Shown: positions 63,166 through 64,000 of the stretch, in pieces | Layout of the letters: each line of letters opens with the position of its first letter | Numbering within the stretch: the first letter of the stretch is position 1 | NCBI RefSeq assembly: GCF_051014445.1 | Contig: NW_027488370.1 | Location: forward strand, 8,928,001 to 8,992,000 | Source of the DNA: Colletes latitarsis | Lineage: Eukaryota; Arthropoda; Insecta; Hymenoptera; Colletidae | Length of the DNA: 64,000 nucleotides | Reading direction: 5' to 3' | Translations under genes and position numbers: made by a program | The notes under the pieces: model-generated | Databases searched by the model: none | Told to the model about the DNA's origin: nothing | What the model saw: only the letters and a program-made list of their open reading frames with translations

Positions 63166-64000
63166 ATCAATTAAACCTGGTCTTGATAAATATTTTAGAG
63201 GATAACGCAAGCTAGGTCTGGGATAGGTCTAGGATTTGCCCTCATCAGGCTCTTACTATCGCATATTTCTCATACTTCATGGCTAGATCCTGGGCTATTT
63301 CTGGATTGGATCACGTAGTAAAGTGGTATCACACTGAAACATTCAATGAAACCTGGTCTGGATAAATATTTTAGAGGATAACGCATCTTAGGTCTGGGTT
63401 AGGTCTAAGATTTGCCCTCATCAGGCTCACAGTTTCGCGTTTTTCACATACTTGTTGAACAGATCCTGGGTTTTTTCTGGTTTGGAACACGTAGTAATGT
63501 GGTACCACACTATAACAGTCAATTAAACCTGGTTTCGATCAATATTTTAGAGGATAACGCAAGTTAGGTCTGGGATAGGTCTGGGATTAGCCCTCATCAG
63601 ACTCATACTTTCGCACACTTCACATACTCGATGACAAGATCCTGGGTTTTTTTCTGGTTTGGATCACGTAGTAATGTGTTTCTACACTGAAACAGTCGAT
63701 TAAACCTGGTTTCGATCAATATTTTTGAGGATAACGCATGTAAGGTCTAGTTTAGGCATGGGATTTTCACTCATCAGACTCATACTTTCGCATTCTTCAC
63801 ATACTTGTTGAACGGATCCTGGGGTTTTTCTGGTTTGGTTCACGTAGTAACGTGGTACCACACTGAAACATTCAATTAAACCTGGTCTTGATAAATATTT
63901 TAGGGGATAACGCATGTTAGGTCTGGGTTAGTTCTAGGATTTGCCCTCATCAGGCTCATACTTTCGCATATTTCTCATACTTCATGGCTAGATCCTGGGC
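63166..64000. repeat. Terminal monomers of the window
   Basis: A monomer with ctcttactatcgc and gtaaagtggtatcac at about 63,030-63,165 is followed by a near copy 176 bp later. At 63,700-63,915 the monomer carries cgtagtaacgtgg and a ggggtttttctgg box, private to 22,176-22,367 and 25,344-25,535 in the 5-monomer repeat. The array continues beyond the window end. Confidence 0.75.

Larger units (their letters stand above)
1..64000. repeat. Satellite DNA array, 176-bp monomer, head-to-tail
   Basis: Every line of the window is a variant of one monomer in the same orientation. The conserved start gttaggtct occurs at 3, 179 and so on to 63,916; this distance equals 363 monomers of 176 bp plus 25 nt. 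Individual monomers measured directly are 176 bp (3 to 179; 30,639 to 30,815), 177 bp (27,121 to 27,298) and 168 bp (29,414 to 29,582). No inversion and no foreign insertion was seen. Such arrays are typical of eukaryotic constitutive heterochromatin, and the monomer length is close to one nucleosome plus linker. The satellite family is not one I recognise. Both window edges lie inside the array, so its true length and flanks are unknown. Confidence 0.98.

Noticed and set aside
1628..63915. More than 50 minus-strand reading frames of 63-89 codons with similar products (for example starting MNYSLKYWSKPGLIDCFS or MRYPLKYLSRPGLI)
   Set aside because: They are one monomer long and lie at satellite spacing. 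Because 176 is not a multiple of 3, a frame moves out of phase in the next monomer and meets a stop. They have no promoter, no separate start context, no domain resemblance, and appear or vanish with single satellite variants. I treat them as chance open frames. Ribosome profiling or a synonymous/non-synonymous test showing constraint would change this.
1..64000. CRISPR array
   Set aside because: There are regular repeats, but no unique spacers between short direct repeats; the whole 176 bp is repeated, and no cas genes are present.
1..64000. CENP-B box (TTCG....A..CGGG)
   Set aside because: TTCG occurs in tttcgcat and tttcgatc, but the required A and CGGG positions downstream do not match in the common classes.
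1..64000. Tandem rRNA, tRNA, snRNA or 5S gene repeat
   Set aside because: No tRNA-like cloverleaf, no A/B box pair and no 5S-like internal promoter was recognised in the monomer.
1..64000. Transposon or retroelement insertion
   Set aside because: Monomer register is unbroken to within 25 nt over 363 units, leaving no room for an element. Plus-strand frames are closed by the tagtaa in every cgtagtaatg.
1..64000. Rho-independent terminators or T-run signals (gggttttttctgg)
   Set aside because: The T-run is part of every monomer and is not preceded by a stable GC stem; no genes are present to terminate.

Overview
The whole window is one uninterrupted satellite-DNA array. It is made of a 176-bp monomer repeated head to tail in one orientation. 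Taking the conserved gttaggtct as the monomer start, the first start is at 3 and the last at 63,916. That distance is 363 x 176 bp plus 25 nt, so the array keeps register across 64 kb with only single-base to 8-bp length changes. I found no non-satellite insertion, transposon, RNA gene, CRISPR array, promoter or believable protein gene. This points to a eukaryotic heterochromatic satellite block (centromeric, pericentromeric or subtelomeric) resolved by long reads. I do not recognise the satellite family and cannot name the organism.

The monomer begins with two 11-bp units (gttaggtctag, gttaggtctgg), each carrying TTAGG. It then has a variable box after tttcgc that sorts monomers into about six classes, a GGATCCTGGG-type block, a palindrome around GGTACC, and an AT-rich end (caatattttagag). 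Every stop-to-stop reading frame of note is on the minus strand and is one monomer long, an accident of sequence rather than a gene.

Layout: 1-3,962 is an 11-monomer higher-order repeat (about 1,937 bp, nearly two copies). 3,963-20,449 is a diverged, mostly monomeric region with small local repeats of 1 to 4 monomers and two copies of a roughly 0.9-kb block. 20,450-26,930 is an 18-monomer (3,168 bp) repeat that contains a 5-monomer (880 bp) repeat and is split by a third copy of the 0.9-kb block. 25,790-29,628 recurs 7,568 bp downstream. 30,570-49,281 is a tandem duplication of a 51-monomer unit (8,977 bp). 49,230-54,925 is a 17-monomer (2,988 bp) duplication. 54,926-64,000 is a mosaic of older, more diverged versions of the same units.

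The array therefore has a young, homogenised core (about 20-55 kb) flanked by more diverged repeats. Shared indels, hybrid monomers and one patch transfer record a history of unequal exchange and gene conversion. The best candidate for something undescribed is this nested higher-order structure itself, not a gene system.
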